From Isochrysis galbana (taxonomy: Eukaryota > Haptophyta > Isochrysidales > Isochrysidaceae): a DNA stretch of 64,000 bases. The notes under the pieces are model-generated. The model was given only the letters and a program-made list of their open reading frames with translations. It made no database searches and had not been told where the DNA came from. This document shows, in pieces, positions 22,701-31,639 of the stretch; positions within the stretch are counted from its first letter, which is position 1, and each line of letters starts with the position of its first letter. Location of the stretch: contig CM030944.1 of the NCBI GenBank assembly GCA_018136815.1, positions 744,456-808,455 on the forward strand, in the 5' to 3' direction. The position numbers and the translations under genes were made by a program.

Positions 22701-25700
22701 GGCCGTTTGAAGTCGGCCGTCGGAGTGTCGAAGAAGTTGTTCCGCAGCCCAGGCGAACGAGAACGACGCTCGTCGTCTATGGGAGGCGGCGGAGGAACAG
22801 GCGCCATCGGGCCCATCGCAGCCTGCTGCTCCATGAAAGCCTTGTACTCCCCCTCGCGCCCAGGAAGCGGCGTCTCGGCGCCAAAGCCGCCGGGCGAAGG
22901 TGGAGGCGGAGCGACAACACTGCCTCCTCCGCTTCCTGGGGAGGGTGGGGGAGGCTGCGGGCCGGGACCTGCCTGCGGAGCGGGCCCACGCATCCCCCAT
23001 GGCCGTTTGAAGTCGGCCGTCGGAGTGTCGAAGAAGTTGTTCCGCAGCCCAGGCGAACGAGAACGACGCTCGTCGTCTATGGGAGGCGGCGGAGGAACAG
23101 GCGCCATCGGGCCCATCGCAGCCTGCTGCTCCATGAAAGCCTTGTACTCCCCCTCGCGCCCAGGAAGCGGCGTCTCAGCGCCAAAGCCGCCGGGCGAAGG
23201 TGGAGGCGGAGCGACAACACTGCTTCCTCCACTTCCTGGGGAGGGTGGGGGAGGCTGCGGGCCGGGACCTGCCTGCGGAGCGGGCCCACGCATCCCCCAT
23301 GGCCGTTTGAAGTCGGCCGTCGGAGTGTCGAAGAAGTTGTTCCGCAGCCCAGGCGAACGAGAACGACGCTCGTCGTCTATGGGAGGCGGCGGAGGAACAG
23401 GCGCCATCGGGCCCATCGCAGCCTGCTGCTCCATGAAAGCCTTGTACTCCCCCTCGCGCCCAGGAAGCGGCGTCTCGGCGCCAAAGCCGCCGGGCGAAGG
23501 TGGAGGCGGAGCGACAACACTGCCTCCTCCGCTTCCTGGGGAGGGTGGGGGAGGCTGCGGGCCGGGACCTGCCTGCGGAGCGGGCCCACGCATCCCCCAT
23601 GGCCGTTTGAAGTCGGCCGTCGGAGTGTCGAAGAAGTTGTTCCGCAGCCCAGGCGAACGAGAACGACGCTCGTCGTCTATGGGAGGCGGCGGAGGAACAG
23701 GCGCCATCGGGCCCATCGCAGCCTGCTGCTCCATGAGAGCCTTGTACTCCCCCTCGCGCCCAGGAAGCGGCGTCTCGGCGCCAAAGCCGCCGGGCGAAGG
23801 TGGAGGCGGAGCGACAACACTGCTTCCTCCACTTCCTGGGGAGGGTGGGGGAGGCTGCGGGCCGGGACCTGCCTGCGGAGCGGGCCCACGCATCCCCCAT
23901 GGCCGTTTGAAGTCGGCCGTCGGAGTGTCGAAGAAGTTGTTCCGCAGCCCAGGCGAACGAGAACGACGCTCGTCGTCTATGGGAGGCGGCGGAGGAACAG
24001 GCGCCATCGGGCCCATCGCAGCCTGCTGCTCCATGAAAGCCTTGTACTCCGCCTCCCGGCCCGGCAGAGGCGTCTCAGAACCAAACCCATCTGCAGCCTG
24101 TGAAGGCGGCGCGGCAGCATTTCCGTTATTTGCCCCCCAGACGCTCGTGGAAGGTCGGTCACCCGAGGTGGGCGGCGGAGCCGGCCCGCGCATCCCCCAT
24201 GGACGTTTGAAGTCGGCCGTCGGAGTGTCGAAGAAGTTGTTTCTTAGGCCGGGCGAACGAGCGCGCCGTTCCTCGTCAATCGGTAGCGGCGGTGGAGGCG
24301 GAGTCATTGGGCCCATCGCAGCCTGCTGCTCCATGAAAGCCTTGTACTCCGCCTCCCGGCCCGGCAGAGGCGTCTCAGAACCAAACCCATCTGCAGCCTG
24401 TGAAGGCGGCGCGGCAGCATTTCCGCTATTTCCCCCCCGGACGCTCGTGGAAGGTCGGTCACCCGAGGTCGGCGGCGGAGCCGGCCCGCGCATCCCCCAC
24501 GGACGTTTGAAGTCGGCCGTGGGTGTATCGAAGAAGTTGTTTCTTAGGCCGGGCGAACGAGCGCGCCGTTCCTCGTCAATCGGTAGCGGCGGTGGAGGCG
24601 GAGTCATTGGGCCCATCGCAGCCTGCTGCTCCATGAAAGCCTTGTACTCCGCCTCCCGGCCCGGCAGAGGCGTCTCAGAACCAAACCCATCTGCAGCCTG
24701 TGAAGGCGGCGCGGCAGCATTTCCGCTATTTCCCCCCCGGACGCTCGTGGAAGGTCGGTCACCCGAGGTCGGCGGCGGAGCCGGCCCGCGCATCCCCCAT
24801 GGCCGTTTGAAGTCGGCCGTGGGTGTATCGAAGAAGTTGTTTCTAAGGCCGGGCGAACGAGCGCGCCGTTCCTCGTCAATCGGTAGCGGCGGCGGCGGCG
24901 GAGTCATAGGGCCCATCGCCGTCTGCTGCTCCATAAAAGCCCTCCACTCTTTCTCCCGACCGGGCAGAGGCGTTTCCGTACCAAAGCCACCAGCAGCTTG
25001 CGGTGGCGATGAGTCAGATTTGCCATAATCAGTTGTTGATGACTCGCTTGCATCGGGAGCCGGCCCGCGCATCCCCCATGGCCGTTTGAAGTCGGCCGTG
25101 GGTGTATCGAAGAAGTTGCTTCTTAAGCCGGGCGAACGCGCCCGGCGATCATCGTCAATAGGGAGCGGAGGCGGAGGCGGCGTCATTGGGCCCATGGCAA
25201 TTTGCTGCTCATCATAGGCTTTCCTCGTCTCGGCAGGACGTGATACCGGCATCTGAGTACTAGAGGGAGCAGCTGGCGAAGACGATCTTGTGTCCGCACT
25301 AGCGGGTGGTGAAGCAGCCGAAGGAACACCCGTTGTGGAAGGCTCCATGCGCGAATCGGGCGCCGAGTTCCTGCCATCTAGCTTGGCTGTGCTTGGCGTA
25401 GCAGATGCGGGTGTGGAGGGCTGCGATGGGTAACTTGGCGCCGGTACACTAGTATCCGCACTTGCGGTAGGAGGCATGACGGATAAGGAGGATTGAGAAT
25501 TCTTTGCCTTGGTACTTGCAGCCGGGATACTGCCGTTGATGTTTGCAGCGAGAGTTGTGGACGTTGCAAGTTTTTCTGCCTGTACAAAGGAAGGATCAGC
25601 CGGAGGCCGACCTACGCCAACATACTGCGAGGCTTTGGATGTATCAGGCTTGACGTCTTCCTTGGTTCCTGATCCAAAATCAGTGTCATTCACATTGGCC

Positions 25701-28700
25701 GCAGAAGCAGGCACTGCAAGCGCAGCGAGCTCCGCCTGAAGAGTTGTCTTTGCGTTGCCGTCGCTCGTACTTGCGTCTGGAGGTGCTGCGGAAGTTGCAG
25801 GTGGGGCTGGCTTGAACACGGCAGCTGTGACATTGTCATTGCGGCTTGCGCTCGTGTCTGAAGTCGCTGCCGTTGCTGAAGTGGTTGGCTTGAACACAGT
25901 GGTCGGGGGCCCCGAACTGTCACTCGTGTTTGTTGCGAGTTGCGGAAACTGAGAAGTCGTGACAACTTTCATGTCACTGCGACTTGTGCTTGTGGCAGGC
26001 GACGTTGCTGATGAAGTCGGCTCGGACGCGACCTCCGAGCCAATATCTTCGGATTTCGTGCTAGCAAAGGAAGCTGTCGATGAAGCTGGTGCCGGCTTGA
26101 AAACAGCAGCCTGCGGAGATTTGATACCGATGGCACTTGGAGGAGGAAACGTTGAAGATGTAGCGGATGGGGCCGGCTCAAAAGTGTTGGCCGAGGTGGG
26201 ACCGCTGCCCCCTGTATTGGCGGAGGGAGGCGCTGTGTATGACTCCAGAGGCGGCTGCTTGAACATGGCAGCAGAAGAAGAGGTATTGTTGCTACAAGAA
26301 GGTGGCTTGGATCCCGTATCTGGAACAACGATGTGCTTGCCGGTACTTATGGCTGAAGGCGATGAAGGTGGACCCGGCGTGTGCTTCGCAGTTGTTGGAT
26401 CGCCATTGCTGCTGTTTGTACTTGAGATGGGCGATGAGGATATTGCTGGTGGAGCCGGTTGCAATCTTGTGACAGGAGGGCCATCGTTGCTGTTGACACT
26501 TGTGGCGGTAGGCGCTGCAGGTGGAACCACTTTAGAGTCTGCAGCTACAGCGGTGCTGTTGACACTGGTACTTGTGGCGGGTGTCGATGAAGAGGCTGGG
26601 GGTGGAGCCGGTTTACACCCTGAAGTTGGAGCGTCGCTGCGACTCCTCGTATTTGTGACGGGAGATGGAGATGGTGCAGGTGGAGCAGGCTGGAACTGGG
26701 CACGCGAGGCGGCGTTACTGCTATTAGTAAGCCCAGAGGGAGGGATGGCAGCAGTTGTAGGTGTAATGATGGGCTGCCAAAGAGAAGGGGATGCAGGAGC
26801 AGGTGTGATGATGGGCTGCGACACAGAGGGAGCTGGAGCAGCCCGTGCCGCACCCCAAGGTCGTTTGAAGTCGGCAGTGGGTGTTTCGTAAAAGTTGTTC
26901 TGCAGACCAGGTGAGCGAGCACGGCGGTCCTGGTCGATTAGAGGCGCAGGCGGCGCAGGCGCCATCGGGCCCTGTGCCGCCTGCTGCTCCATGAACGCCC
27001 GGTACTCCGCCTCGCGTCCGGGCAACGGCGTCTCAGCCCCAAAGTTGGCCGGCATCGCAGAAGAGGACCCGAAAGTGCCGTCGCTCGCACCAGCACCCGA
27101 GTTCACGATGGGCTGTGCGCCCGACGGAGGAACCGGAGCTGCCCGACCCATGCCCCACGGCCGCTTAAAGTCGGCAGTGGGTGTTTCGTAAAAGTTGTTC
27201 TGCAGACCAGGTGAGCGAGCACGGCGGTCCTGGTCGATTAGAGGCGCAGGCGGCGCAGGCGCCATCGGGCCCTGTGCCGCCTGCTGCTCCATGAACGCCC
27301 GGTACTCCGCCTCGCGTCCGGGCAACGGCGTCTCAGCCCCAAAGTTGGCCGGCATCGCAGAAGAGGACCCGAAAGTGCCGTCGCTCGCACCAGCACCCGA
27401 GTTCACGATGGGCTGTGCGCCCGACGGAGGAACCGGAGCTGCCCGACCCATGCCCCACGGCCGCTTAAAGTCGGCAGTGGGTGTTTCGTAAAAGTTGTTC
27501 TGCAGACCAGGTGAGCGAGCACGGCGGTCCTGGTCGATTAGAGGCGCAGGCGGCGCAGGCGCCATCGGGCCCTGTGCCGCCTGCTGCTCCATGAACGCCC
27601 GGTACTCCGCCTCGCGTCCGGGCAACGGCATCTCAGCCCCAAAGTTGGCCGGCATCGCAGAAGAGGACCCGAAAGTGCCGTCGCTCGCACCAGCACCCGA
27701 GTTCACGATGGGCTGTGCGCCCGACGGAGGAACCGGAGCTGCCCGACCCATGCCCCACGGCCGCTTAAAGTCGGCAGTGGGTGTTTCGTAAAAGTTGTTC
27801 TGCAGACCAGGTGAGCGAGCACGGCGGTCCTGGTCGATTAGAGGCGCAGGCGGCGCAGGCGCCATCGGGCCCTGTGCCGCCTGCTGCTCCATGAACGCCC
27901 GGTACTCCGCCTCGCGTCCGGGCAACGGCGTCTCAGCCCCAAAGTTGGCCGGCATCGCAGAAGAGGACCCGAAAGTGCCGTCGCTCGCACCAGCACCCGA
28001 GTTCACGATGGGCTGTGCGCCCGACGGAGGAACCGGAGCTGCCCGACCCATGCCCCACGGCCGCTTAAAGTCGGCAGTGGGTGTTTCGTAAAAGTTGTTC
28101 TGCAGACCAGGTGAGCGAGCACGGCGGTCCTGGTCGATTAGAGGCGCAGGCGGCGCAGGCGCCATCGGGCCCTGTGCCGCCTGCTGCTCCATGAACGCCC
28201 GGTACTCCGCCTCGCGTCCGGGCAACGGCGTCTCAGCCCCAAAGTTGGCCGGCATCGCAGAAGAGGACCCGAAAGTGCCGTCGCTCGCACCAGCACCCGA
28301 GTTCACGATGGGCTGTGCGCCCGACGGAGGAATCGGAGCTGCCCGACCCATGCCCCACGGCCGCTTAAAGTCGGCAGTGGGTGTTTCGTAAAAGTTGTTC
28401 TGCAGACCAGGTGAGCGAGCACGGCGGTCCTGGTCGATTAGAGGCGCAGGCGGCGCAGGCGCCATCGGGCCCTGTGCCGCCTGCTGCTCCATGAACGCCC
28501 GGTACTCCGCCTCGCGTCCGGGCAACGGCGTCTCAGCCCCAAAGTTGGCCGGCATCGCAGAAGAGGACCCGAAAGTGCCGTCGCTCGCACCAGCACCCGA
28601 GTTCACGATGGGCTGTGCGCCCGACGGAGGAACCGGAGCTGCCCGACCCATGCCCCACGGCCGCTTAAAGTCGGCAGTGGGTGTTTCGTAAAAGTTGTTC

Positions 28701-31621
28701 TGCAGACCAGGTGAGCGAGCACGGCGGTCCTGGTCGATTAGAGGCGCAGGCGGCGCAGGCGCCATCGGGCCCTGTGCCGCCTGCTGCTCCATGAACGCCC
28801 GGTACTCCGCCTCGCGTCCGGGCAACGGCGTCTCGGCACCATAGTCCTCGGACATGGGCACAATCTGGCTTGCTTCAGGAGGCTGCGATCCAGGTTGGGC
28901 AGAGGCAGAAGTTCCCATGCCCCATGGTCGTTTGAAGTCTGAGGTTGGCATGTCGTAGAAATTGTTGTGGATGCCTGGCGACCGGCTGCGGCGCTCCTCA
29001 TCAATCGGAGGTGGGGGAGGGGCAGGGACCATTGGCCCAAGCAGAGCCTCTTGCTCTTTGTAGCTTTTGTAATCTTCCTCGCGGCCTGGCAACGGTGTCT
29101 CTGCACCAAATTCATCGAGCGGAGGCCAAGAAAATAGTTTGCTTGGGTCTTTCTTTGGCGGGGGCGGATTGAAAGCAGACAAATCTGGATTGGAAGCAGC
29201 ATTGGACGCCTCGTACTCCTGCTCATGGTCTGGAAGAGGGGTTTCGGCTCCATATTCTGAGAATTGCACATTTGGCACAGCGGACGTTGCCTCGCCCTCT
29301 GGGCCAGAAGGTACATCATTGCTCAAAACCGAGTCGAACAACGGCATGCCTTGCGGCAAGGTGGGCTCTTTTGCAACTTGCTCAACTCCAGGTGAAGACA
29401 ATTCATCCATCGATCCCTCTTCCGATGAGGCGGATTGCACTCCCTGTATTTGGAAATCGTTTTCCAGGTCTGACATTGCAGCATCAGCTCCAGAAACATC
29501 AGTCCTTCTGGAGCCATCACTGCGACTGCCTCCTGCTGTTGTAGAGTTGGAAGTGGGGGGAGAGCTAGCACCAAACGCAGCACCTGGCGTTTTCGTGACA
29601 TCAGAGCTTGCTCCAGTGGAAGAAAATCTTCTAGACGGCACGATGCCCCTCGTCACGCGATAGGGCACACTGGAGCCTGAGCCTCGCTGCTCTCCGTCTC
29701 GACCACGCTCAACAGGGAACTTGGCCTCTAGCCCCGCGTCAAATGCGCGTCCGGAGATCTCGGCATCTGAGGTTGGTGAGGAGGAAGCTCTTCTTGACGA
29801 CTTAGCGTCCCATTTGACAGATGCCTGCTTCGCGAGCCAAGCTGCTTTGGCATCTGCTTCTGCGCTGTCGCGTGCAGGACCCACGTCGATTTGGTCGTTC
29901 GCAGGCTGGGACTCGGACATGGGTGGCGGAGAGCGCACGGGCGCGGAAGGCTCAGGGGCACGGTCCGCCCTTGTCCTTGCACCAAACGCGCTTGGCGGCT
30001 GCTTGGCAAGCCACGCAGCCCTTGCGTCAGCCTCCGACGACCCCGTGCCGATTGGACCGACATCAAGCTGCGCCGGTGGGAGGGGTTGATCTTGCAAAGG
30101 CAGCACCTCGGGCGCGGGCGGTGGCTGCAAAGAGTTCAGGGGTGGCGAAGGATCAGGGGCACGGTCCGCCCCTGTCCTTGCACCAAACGCGCTTGGCTGC
30201 TGTTTGGCGAGCCACGCAGCCTTCGCGTCTGTCTCAGACGGCGCTGTGCCCATTGGACCCACACTAAGCTGCGCCGGCGCAGGCGCCTCATCTCGCGAAG
30301 GCAGCTTCGAAGGCACGGGCGGTGGCTGCAAAGAGTTCAGGGGTGGCGACGGATCAGGGGCACGGTCCGCCCTTGTCCTTGCACCAAACGCGCTTGGCTG
30401 GTGCTTGGCGAGCCACGCAGCTTTCGCGTCTGTCTCAGACGGCGCTGTGCCCATTGGACCCACACCAGATTGTGCCGATGCAGGCGCCTCATCTCGCGAA
30501 GGCAGCTCCATAGGCGCGGGCGGTGGCTGCAAAGAGTTCAGGGGTGCCGAAGGCTCAGCGGCACGGTCCGCCCTTGTCCTTGCACCAAACATGCTTGGCT
30601 GCTGCTTGGCAAGCCACGCAGCCCTTGCGTCAGCCTCCGACGACCCCGTGCCGATTGGACCGACATCAAGCTGCGCCGGTGGGGGGGGTTGATCTTGCGA
30701 AGGCAGCACCTCGGGCGCGGGCGGTGGCTGCAAAGAGTTCAGGGGTGGCGAAGGATCAGGGGCACGGTCCGTCCTTGTCCTTGCACCAAACGCGCTTGGC
30801 TGCTGTTTGGCGAGCCACGCAGCCTTCGCGTCTGTCTCAGACGGCGCTGTGCCCATTGGACCTACATCAAGCTGCGCCGATGCGGGTGCTTCGTCTCGCG
30901 CAGGTGGAACCTCGGGCGCGGGCGGCGAAATATACATTGGTGCGGTGGGCTTAGGGAGGTGGTCCGCCCTTGTCTTTGCATTGAACGCGCTCGGCTGCTG
31001 CCTGGCGAGCCACGCAGCCTTTGCGTCCGCCTGCGATAGCCCTGTGCCCATTGGACTCACACCTAGCTGCGCCGGCCCAAGAGGTGTATCATCTTGCGTT
31101 GGCGGAGGTGGCGGGGAATACATGGGAGTGGAGAGCTCAGGGGCACGGTCTGTCCGTGCCTTGGCGCCAAACGTACTCGGTTTCTGGTTCGCGAGCCATG
31201 CAGCCTTTGCGTCGGCATCCGACGAGCCCGAGCCAATGGGGCCCACCCCGAGCTGCGGCATGGATTCATATGTCTCATCTTGTGCCGATGGTGCCTCTGA
31301 TGCCGGTGACGAGGGCGAGGAGTAGAGCGGCGTCGCTGGCGATGGTGCACGGTCATTGCGTGCGCCATCTCCCCATCCGGTTGGCTTCTGTGCCAGCCAC
31401 GCGGCCCTGGCGTCTGCCTCCGACTGCGAGGTCGGGTTCTGTGCGGGGTTCTGGTTCGCCCCGTCGCGCCTCCACCTCGCGCGCGCCTCCTCCTCTGACC
31501 TGCGAGAGGAGGAGCATAGCTGTGGATGGCTGGCGAGCCGGGTGAGCGGCACAGGCTGGGGAAAAAGGCCGGTGGGCCGCCAGCCGAGGAGCAACAGCAG
31601 GATGAGGGGGGTGGGAGCCAT
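19787..31621 (-). CDS. giant modular repeat protein, 3944 residues, with signal peptide
   Basis: One uninterrupted frame of 11.8 kb starts at ATG 31621. Layout: a Leu-rich signal peptide (residues 3-13); about nine 67-residue units with DAKAAWLAKQ and FGARTRADRAP motifs (about 64-610); units of 100 residues with ETPLPGRE, PM.P.PP..ID..RR, SPGL.NNF and ADFKRPWGM motifs (about 840-1590); a Ser/Thr/Ala/Pro linker (about 1590-2140); eleven more FKRPWGM units (about 2150-3190); three diverged units ending FKKPYG or FSRPYG; a predicted coiled coil (about 3730-3790); and a short hydrophobic C-terminal helix (about 3920-3936). I count about 22 FKRPWG-type motifs. The low-complexity composition suggests long disordered segments carrying regularly spaced aromatic/basic motifs. 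I recognise no named family. A multivalent scaffold of the plastid or endomembrane system, or a surface protein, are the options. Confidence 0.9.
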   Translation of the reverse strand: MAPTPLILLLLLGWRPTGLFPQPVPLTRLASHPQLCSSSRRSEEEARARWRRDGANQNPAQNPTSQSEADARAAWLAQKPTGWGDGARNDRAPSPATPLYSSPSSPASEAPSAQDETYESMPQLGVGPIGSGSSDADAKAAWLANQKPSTFGAKARTDRAPELSTPMYSPPPPPTQDDTPLGPAQLGVSPMGTGLSQADAKAAWLARQQPSAFNAKTRADHLPKPTAPMYISPPAPEVPPARDEAPASAQLDVGPMGTAPSETDAKAAWLAKQQPSAFGARTRTDRAPDPSPPLNSLQPPPAPEVLPSQDQPPPPAQLDVGPIGTGSSEADARAAWLAKQQPSMFGARTRADRAAEPSAPLNSLQPPPAPMELPSRDEAPASAQSGVGPMGTAPSETDAKAAWLAKHQPSAFGARTRADRAPDPSPPLNSLQPPPVPSKLPSRDEAPAPAQLSVGPMGTAPSETDAKAAWLAKQQPSAFGARTGADRAPDPSPPLNSLQPPPAPEVLPLQDQPLPPAQLDVGPIGTGSSEADARAAWLAKQPPSAFGARTRADRAPEPSAPVRSPPPMSESQPANDQIDVGPARDSAEADAKAAWLAKQASVKWDAKSSRRASSSPTSDAEISGRAFDAGLEAKFPVERGRDGEQRGSGSSVPYRVTRGIVPSRRFSSTGASSDVTKTPGAAFGASSPPTSNSTTAGGSRSDGSRRTDVSGADAAMSDLENDFQIQGVQSASSEEGSMDELSSPGVEQVAKEPTLPQGMPLFDSVLSNDVPSGPEGEATSAVPNVQFSEYGAETPLPDHEQEYEASNAASNPDLSAFNPPPPKKDPSKLFSWPPLDEFGAETPLPGREEDYKSYKEQEALLGPMVPAPPPPPIDEERRSRSPGIHNNFYDMPTSDFKRPWGMGTSASAQPGSQPPEASQIVPMSEDYGAETPLPGREAEYRAFMEQQAAQGPMAPAPPAPLIDQDRRARSPGLQNNFYETPTADFKRPWGMGRAAPVPPSGAQPIVNSGAGASDGTFGSSSAMPANFGAETPLPGREAEYRAFMEQQAAQGPMAPAPPAPLIDQDRRARSPGLQNNFYETPTADFKRPWGMGRAAPIPPSGAQPIVNSGAGASDGTFGSSSAMPANFGAETPLPGREAEYRAFMEQQAAQGPMAPAPPAPLIDQDRRARSPGLQNNFYETPTADFKRPWGMGRAAPVPPSGAQPIVNSGAGASDGTFGSSSAMPANFGAETPLPGREAEYRAFMEQQAAQGPMAPAPPAPLIDQDRRARSPGLQNNFYETPTADFKRPWGMGRAAPVPPSGAQPIVNSGAGASDGTFGSSSAMPANFGAEMPLPGREAEYRAFMEQQAAQGPMAPAPPAPLIDQDRRARSPGLQNNFYETPTADFKRPWGMGRAAPVPPSGAQPIVNSGAGASDGTFGSSSAMPANFGAETPLPGREAEYRAFMEQQAAQGPMAPAPPAPLIDQDRRARSPGLQNNFYETPTADFKRPWGMGRAAPVPPSGAQPIVNSGAGASDGTFGSSSAMPANFGAETPLPGREAEYRAFMEQQAAQGPMAPAPPAPLIDQDRRARSPGLQNNFYETPTADFKRPWGAARAAPAPSVSQPIITPAPASPSLWQPIITPTTAAIPPSGLTNSSNAASRAQFQPAPPAPSPSPVTNTRSRSDAPTSGCKPAPPPASSSTPATSTSVNSTAVAADSKVVPPAAPTATSVNSNDGPPVTRLQPAPPAISSSPISSTNSSNGDPTTAKHTPGPPSSPSAISTGKHIVVPDTGSKPPSCSNNTSSSAAMFKQPPLESYTAPPSANTGGSGPTSANTFEPAPSATSSTFPPPSAIGIKSPQAAVFKPAPASSTASFASTKSEDIGSEVASEPTSSATSPATSTSRSDMKVVTTSQFPQLATNTSDSSGPPTTVFKPTTSATAATSDTSASRNDNVTAAVFKPAPPATSAAPPDASTSDGNAKTTLQAELAALAVPASAANVNDTDFGSGTKEDVKPDTSKASQYVGVGRPPADPSFVQAEKLATSTTLAANINGSIPAASTKAKNSQSSLSVMPPTASADTSVPAPSYPSQPSTPASATPSTAKLDGRNSAPDSRMEPSTTGVPSAASPPASADTRSSSPAAPSSTQMPVSRPAETRKAYDEQQIAMGPMTPPPPPLPIDDDRRARSPGLRSNFFDTPTADFKRPWGMRGPAPDASESSTTDYGKSDSSPPQAAGGFGTETPLPGREKEWRAFMEQQTAMGPMTPPPPPLPIDEERRARSPGLRNNFFDTPTADFKRPWGMRGPAPPPTSGDRPSTSVRGGNSGNAAAPPSQAADGFGSETPLPGREAEYKAFMEQQAAMGPMTPPPPPLPIDEERRARSPGLRNNFFDTPTADFKRPWGMRGPAPPPTSGDRPSTSVRGGNSGNAAAPPSQAADGFGSETPLPGREAEYKAFMEQQAAMGPMTPPPPPLPIDEERRARSPGLRNNFFDTPTADFKRPWGMRGPAPPPTSGDRPSTSVWGANNGNAAAPPSQAADGFGSETPLPGREAEYKAFMEQQAAMGPMAPVPPPPPIDDERRSRSPGLRNNFFDTPTADFKRPWGMRGPAPQAGPGPQPPPPSPGSGGSSVVAPPPPSPGGFGAETPLPGREGEYKALMEQQAAMGPMAPVPPPPPIDDERRSRSPGLRNNFFDTPTADFKRPWGMRGPAPQAGPGPQPPPPSPGSGGGSVVAPPPPSPGGFGAETPLPGREGEYKAFMEQQAAMGPMAPVPPPPPIDDERRSRSPGLRNNFFDTPTADFKRPWGMRGPAPQAGPGPQPPPPSPGSGGSSVVAPPPPSPGGFGAETPLPGREGEYKAFMEQQAAMGPMAPVPPPPPIDDERRSRSPGLRNNFFDTPTADFKRPWGMRGPAPQAGPGPQPPPPSPGSGGGSVVAPPPPSPGGFGAETPLPGREGEYKAFMEQQAAMGPMAPVPPPPPIDDERRSRSPGLRNNFFDTPTADFKRPWGMRGPAPQAGPGPQPPPPSPGSGGGSVVAPPPPSPGGFGAETPLPGREGEYKAFMEQQAAMGPMAPVPPPPPIDDERRSRSPGLRNNFFDTPTADFKRPWGMRGPAPQAGPGPQPPPPSPGSGGGSVVAPPPPSPGGFGAETPLPGREGEYKAFMEQQAAMGPMAPVPPPPPIDDERRSRSPGLRNNFFDTPTADFKRPWGMRGPAPQPNASPEPSVPVRPRAAQPGKSESASLLNMSKVVTSAGSSDSSPTLRTTDQALSSSDASSNIHGSGLLESAGESAYARPQIDEERRARSPGLSNNFYDANTSDFKKPYGKPTSDGSFDLGDYPAGIADEISAESSVWGSAASTPSSSMQSTLEIAGEASYDAPPIDEDRRSRSPGLINNFFDVPTKDFKKPYGIERAAPPSSARVQAVESSNSEGTASSSSVEGEIGSANDSRSMTFPGASTAASAAALAGAQRRKQSQEGSNVAKPRFQDLKRESILKPANEPVSVSPVSDQSLTLSSNATIDSGASVGAMSSASQAQSTCAASGSPATAISSSTASPDSRSGPSVSTEGDPAAETRAVRHIFQNPNDTIKAPNNTKSLVNGSTSFSPRADGERRRRPGLWESFSSKSPEGFSRPYGVVRSSRPSSMDSASNNTIRSKSSMNTTSTAPRSRTESVPDATSTTSPSSVSKSDEGESAIESSRGRATTPTPDAESPLGDDANFNTVEPLGPERTRDSARISSNSPLLQVQEDTNGTLDESLATIPPSVALTVEEEGLLHVIAHLQQSSDYLQLSNYKLVSELMEARREADAARAREESLLLRLADLKARGVDVGASLIEGELEEKTPGTNGASHQASDISQHAASAAGAKKAQSLEPTTRAKGHVPLLGTDRERDDLGGPIVSPMNIGGNPMDYHAAGQLVHPHSTAPEVWQKLQDAQPVHVLGHVPIHEVETLSSQHTIALGAALVTLAAWVHSKAARMFEV
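22071..25110 (-). repeat. coding tandem array B, eleven units of about 300 bp
   Basis: The GGCCGTTTGAAGTCGGC-type motif (one-base variants) recurs at about 22101 and then every 300 bp to 24801, with the last unit 280 bp on at 25081. Seven units (22071-24000) are nearly identical at the DNA level, including silent sites. The next four form a second subtype. The constant length multiple of three keeps the frame. Such homogeneity implies recent unequal crossing over or gene conversion. Confidence 0.97.
26870..28850 (-). repeat. coding tandem array A, seven units of exactly 300 bp
   Basis: GTGTTTCGTAAAAGTTGTTC occurs at 26880, 27180, 27480, 27780, 28080, 28380 and 28680. Units differ by only a few single bases (for example a G/A at 27630). 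An eighth, diverged unit lies at 28860-29110. The array shares its motif order with array B but has different linker sequence. Confidence 0.97.
29800..31430 (-). repeat. coding tandem array, 201-bp units (67 residues)
   Basis: About eight full units and one partial unit encode S-E-x-D-A-(K/R)-A-A-W-L-A. The central units (29980, 30181, 30382, 30583, 30784) are spaced at 201 bp, while outer units are more diverged. Higher similarity in the middle of an array is typical of unequal exchange. Confidence 0.95.
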
Positions 31622-31639
31622 CGCGCCAAAACGCCTTGC

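Noticed and set aside
22068..25028. 986-codon plus-strand frame and several minus-strand frames in array B
   Set aside because: They are shadows of the giant gene. A 300-bp repeat period divisible by three keeps other phases open if one unit is open. Only the minus frame of the 3944-residue protein continues past the array.
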